From assembly GCF_900094575.1 (NCBI RefSeq), contig NZ_FMAE01000002.1, positions 434,001 through 498,000 on the forward strand: 64,000 bases of DNA, given 5' to 3'. The notes beneath the pieces are model-generated. The model was given only the letters and a program-made list of their open reading frames with translations, was not told the origin of the DNA and ran no database searches. The position numbers were made by a program, and so were the translations under genes. Origin of the DNA: Bradyrhizobium yuanmingense. Lineage in GTDB: Bacteria; Pseudomonadota; Alphaproteobacteria; Rhizobiales; Xanthobacteraceae. Shown here piece after piece: positions 63,213 to 64,000 of this stretch. How positions within the stretch are numbered: position 1 is the first letter of the stretch; the number at the start of each line of letters is the position of its first letter.

Positions 63213-63656
63213 ATGCTTCAGTTGTTGGTCTTCGTGGCGGGCGTCGTCGGCACCGGCTGGTTGATCGGAGCGACCAATCCCCCCGGTGAATGGTATGCCG
63301 GCCTTGCCAAGCCGAGCTTCGTCCCGCCGAACTGGGCGTTCCCGATCGCCTGGACCATCCTTTACGTTCTGATCGCTGTTGCGGGATGGCGGACCTTTCG
63401 CCGTGAGCCCAGGGGCAAGGCGATGCTGGCCTGGGCGGCGCAAATGGCGCTCAACTTCATTTGGTCTCCGGTCATGTTCACGATGCACCAGATCGGCGCC
63501 GCGCTCGTCATTCTCGTCGGCCTGTTCATCGCGATCGTGACCTACATCGGTCTCGAGCTGTCACGCGACAGACTCGCCGCCGGATTGTTCGTGCCCTACG
63601 CAGCCTGGGTCGCGTTCGCCGGTGTGCTCAATGCGGCGATCTGGCGCTTGAATTGA
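63213..63656 (+). CDS. tspO: TspO/MBR family protein
   Basis: 147 residues with five hydrophobic helices. Family motifs: TNPPGEWYAGLAKPSFVPPNWAFPIAWTILYVLIAVAGWRTF, ALNFIWSPVMFTMHQIGAALVIL and FVPYAAWVAFAGVLNAAIWRLN, matching the bacterial TspO/translocator-protein family that binds porphyrins and cholesterol-like ligands. GAGGTGACGG precedes the ATG. The same upstream and downstream flanks are found around the scar at 60770-60912, so this is the surviving copy of a duplicated locus. Confidence 0.95.
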   Translation: MLQLLVFVAGVVGTGWLIGATNPPGEWYAGLAKPSFVPPNWAFPIAWTILYVLIAVAGWRTFRREPRGKAMLAWAAQMALNFIWSPVMFTMHQIGAALVILVGLFIAIVTYIGLELSRDRLAAGLFVPYAAWVAFAGVLNAAIWRLN

Positions 63657-63750
63657 GGCGCTGGGTCTCGACCGATTCAAAAAACAATCTCAGGCTTGTG
63701 AGTGGCAAGCATGGGCACGCGACCCAATATGAGCCCGCGGAGGACAGCCC

Positions 63751-63960
63751 ATGCAATACAGCTCCGAGCTCATTCACACCATGCGTCAAGCGCTGGAGAC
63801 CGTGATGGCGAGTGTGCCGGCCCATCAATCGGTGTTCGGCCTGAAAGCGGCCGTCGCCGAATGCATCCTGAAGGCCGCCGCACACGGCCACACGTCATAC
63901 GATGGATTGGAGACGGCAGCGTCCGACCAGCTCCAGGCGATCATCGCGATGCTGACGTGA
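63751..63960 (+). CDS. Small conserved hypothetical protein, 69 aa
   Basis: The ATG follows GCGGAGGACAGCCC, a strong ribosome binding site. The protein (MQYSSELIHTMRQALETVMASVPAHQ) is helical and ends TSYDGLETAASDQLQAIIAMLT. Length and helix pattern resemble small regulatory proteins common in Bradyrhizobium; I do not recognise a family. Confidence 0.72.
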   Translation: MQYSSELIHTMRQALETVMASVPAHQSVFGLKAAVAECILKAAAHGHTSYDGLETAASDQLQAIIAMLT

Positions 63961-64000
63961 GGGCCGCTGATTTCCTAGACGGTCAGATGGTTGACTGGCG

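Overview
The window is GC-rich, densely coding DNA from an alphaproteobacterium, most likely Bradyrhizobium or a close relative in the Nitrobacteraceae. The grounds are the rpsT-dnaA-dnaN-recF-gyrB cluster, two Omp25/RopB-type outer membrane proteins, the style of the encoded proteins, and many mosaic palindromic intergenic repeats of the kind known from Bradyrhizobium. It reads as core chromosome with small accessory insertions. I saw no rRNA, tRNA, CRISPR array, prophage, or transposase.

Layout. 1-9 kb: 5' part of murJ (lipid II flippase), a PfkB sugar/adenosine kinase, an outer membrane protein, an acyl-CoA synthetase, a serine hydrolase and a succinate-semialdehyde dehydrogenase. 9-20 kb: purC, a pirin, an AraC-type regulator with a membrane domain, a second serine hydrolase, an MmgE/PrpD protein, a FUSC transporter, an RlpA-like protein, and a MATE exporter coupled to a DUF2867 gene. 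19.5-22.2 kb: a second outer membrane protein, then a translationally coupled ECF sigma / membrane anti-sigma candidate / CnrX-like sensor cassette and a secreted Cys-rich protein. 22.2-36.4 kb, all on the minus strand: rpsT, dnaA, dnaN, a DUF559 gene, recF, two tandem paralogues of an undescribed periplasmic family, gyrB, a small membrane protein and murA. A 1.27-kb AT-richer gap upstream of dnaA is an oriC candidate. 36.8-50 kb: a polysaccharide export lipoprotein, hydrolases, an Ior-type molybdenum hydroxylase pair, an HD-GYP protein, an acyl-CoA synthetase, a VOC protein, a Bug-type binding protein, and an ArsR/SRPBCC/DUF899 operon. 50-64 kb: a trypsin-like protease, a membrane protein/winged-helix regulator/cis-prenyltransferase operon, a cNMP-binding protein, a metallophosphoesterase, a DNA-glycosylase-like protein, a polysaccharide flippase, an orphan histidine kinase, dinB, an SGNH acyltransferase and tspO.

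Most interesting points. (1) Two operators with the same ACTTTG-N5-CAAAGT geometry, one on the promoter of the membrane protein/regulator operon and one across the start codon of the uppS-like gene, predict an undescribed regulon around a cis-prenyltransferase. (2) The dinB-tspO divergent junction occurs twice around the acyltransferase; the left copy is an in-frame tspO deletion scar (9 codons left), the right copy keeps tspO and a dinB 5' relic. (3) A repeat-module protein family (FY..EL...GW motif) is tandemly duplicated between recF and gyrB. (4) MurA has Asp in place of the fosfomycin-target Cys. (5) The ArsR operon has a palindrome covering the -10 box and start codon of a probably leaderless mRNA.

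All positions and comparisons were made by eye from the sequence; family names come from motif recognition, not database searches.
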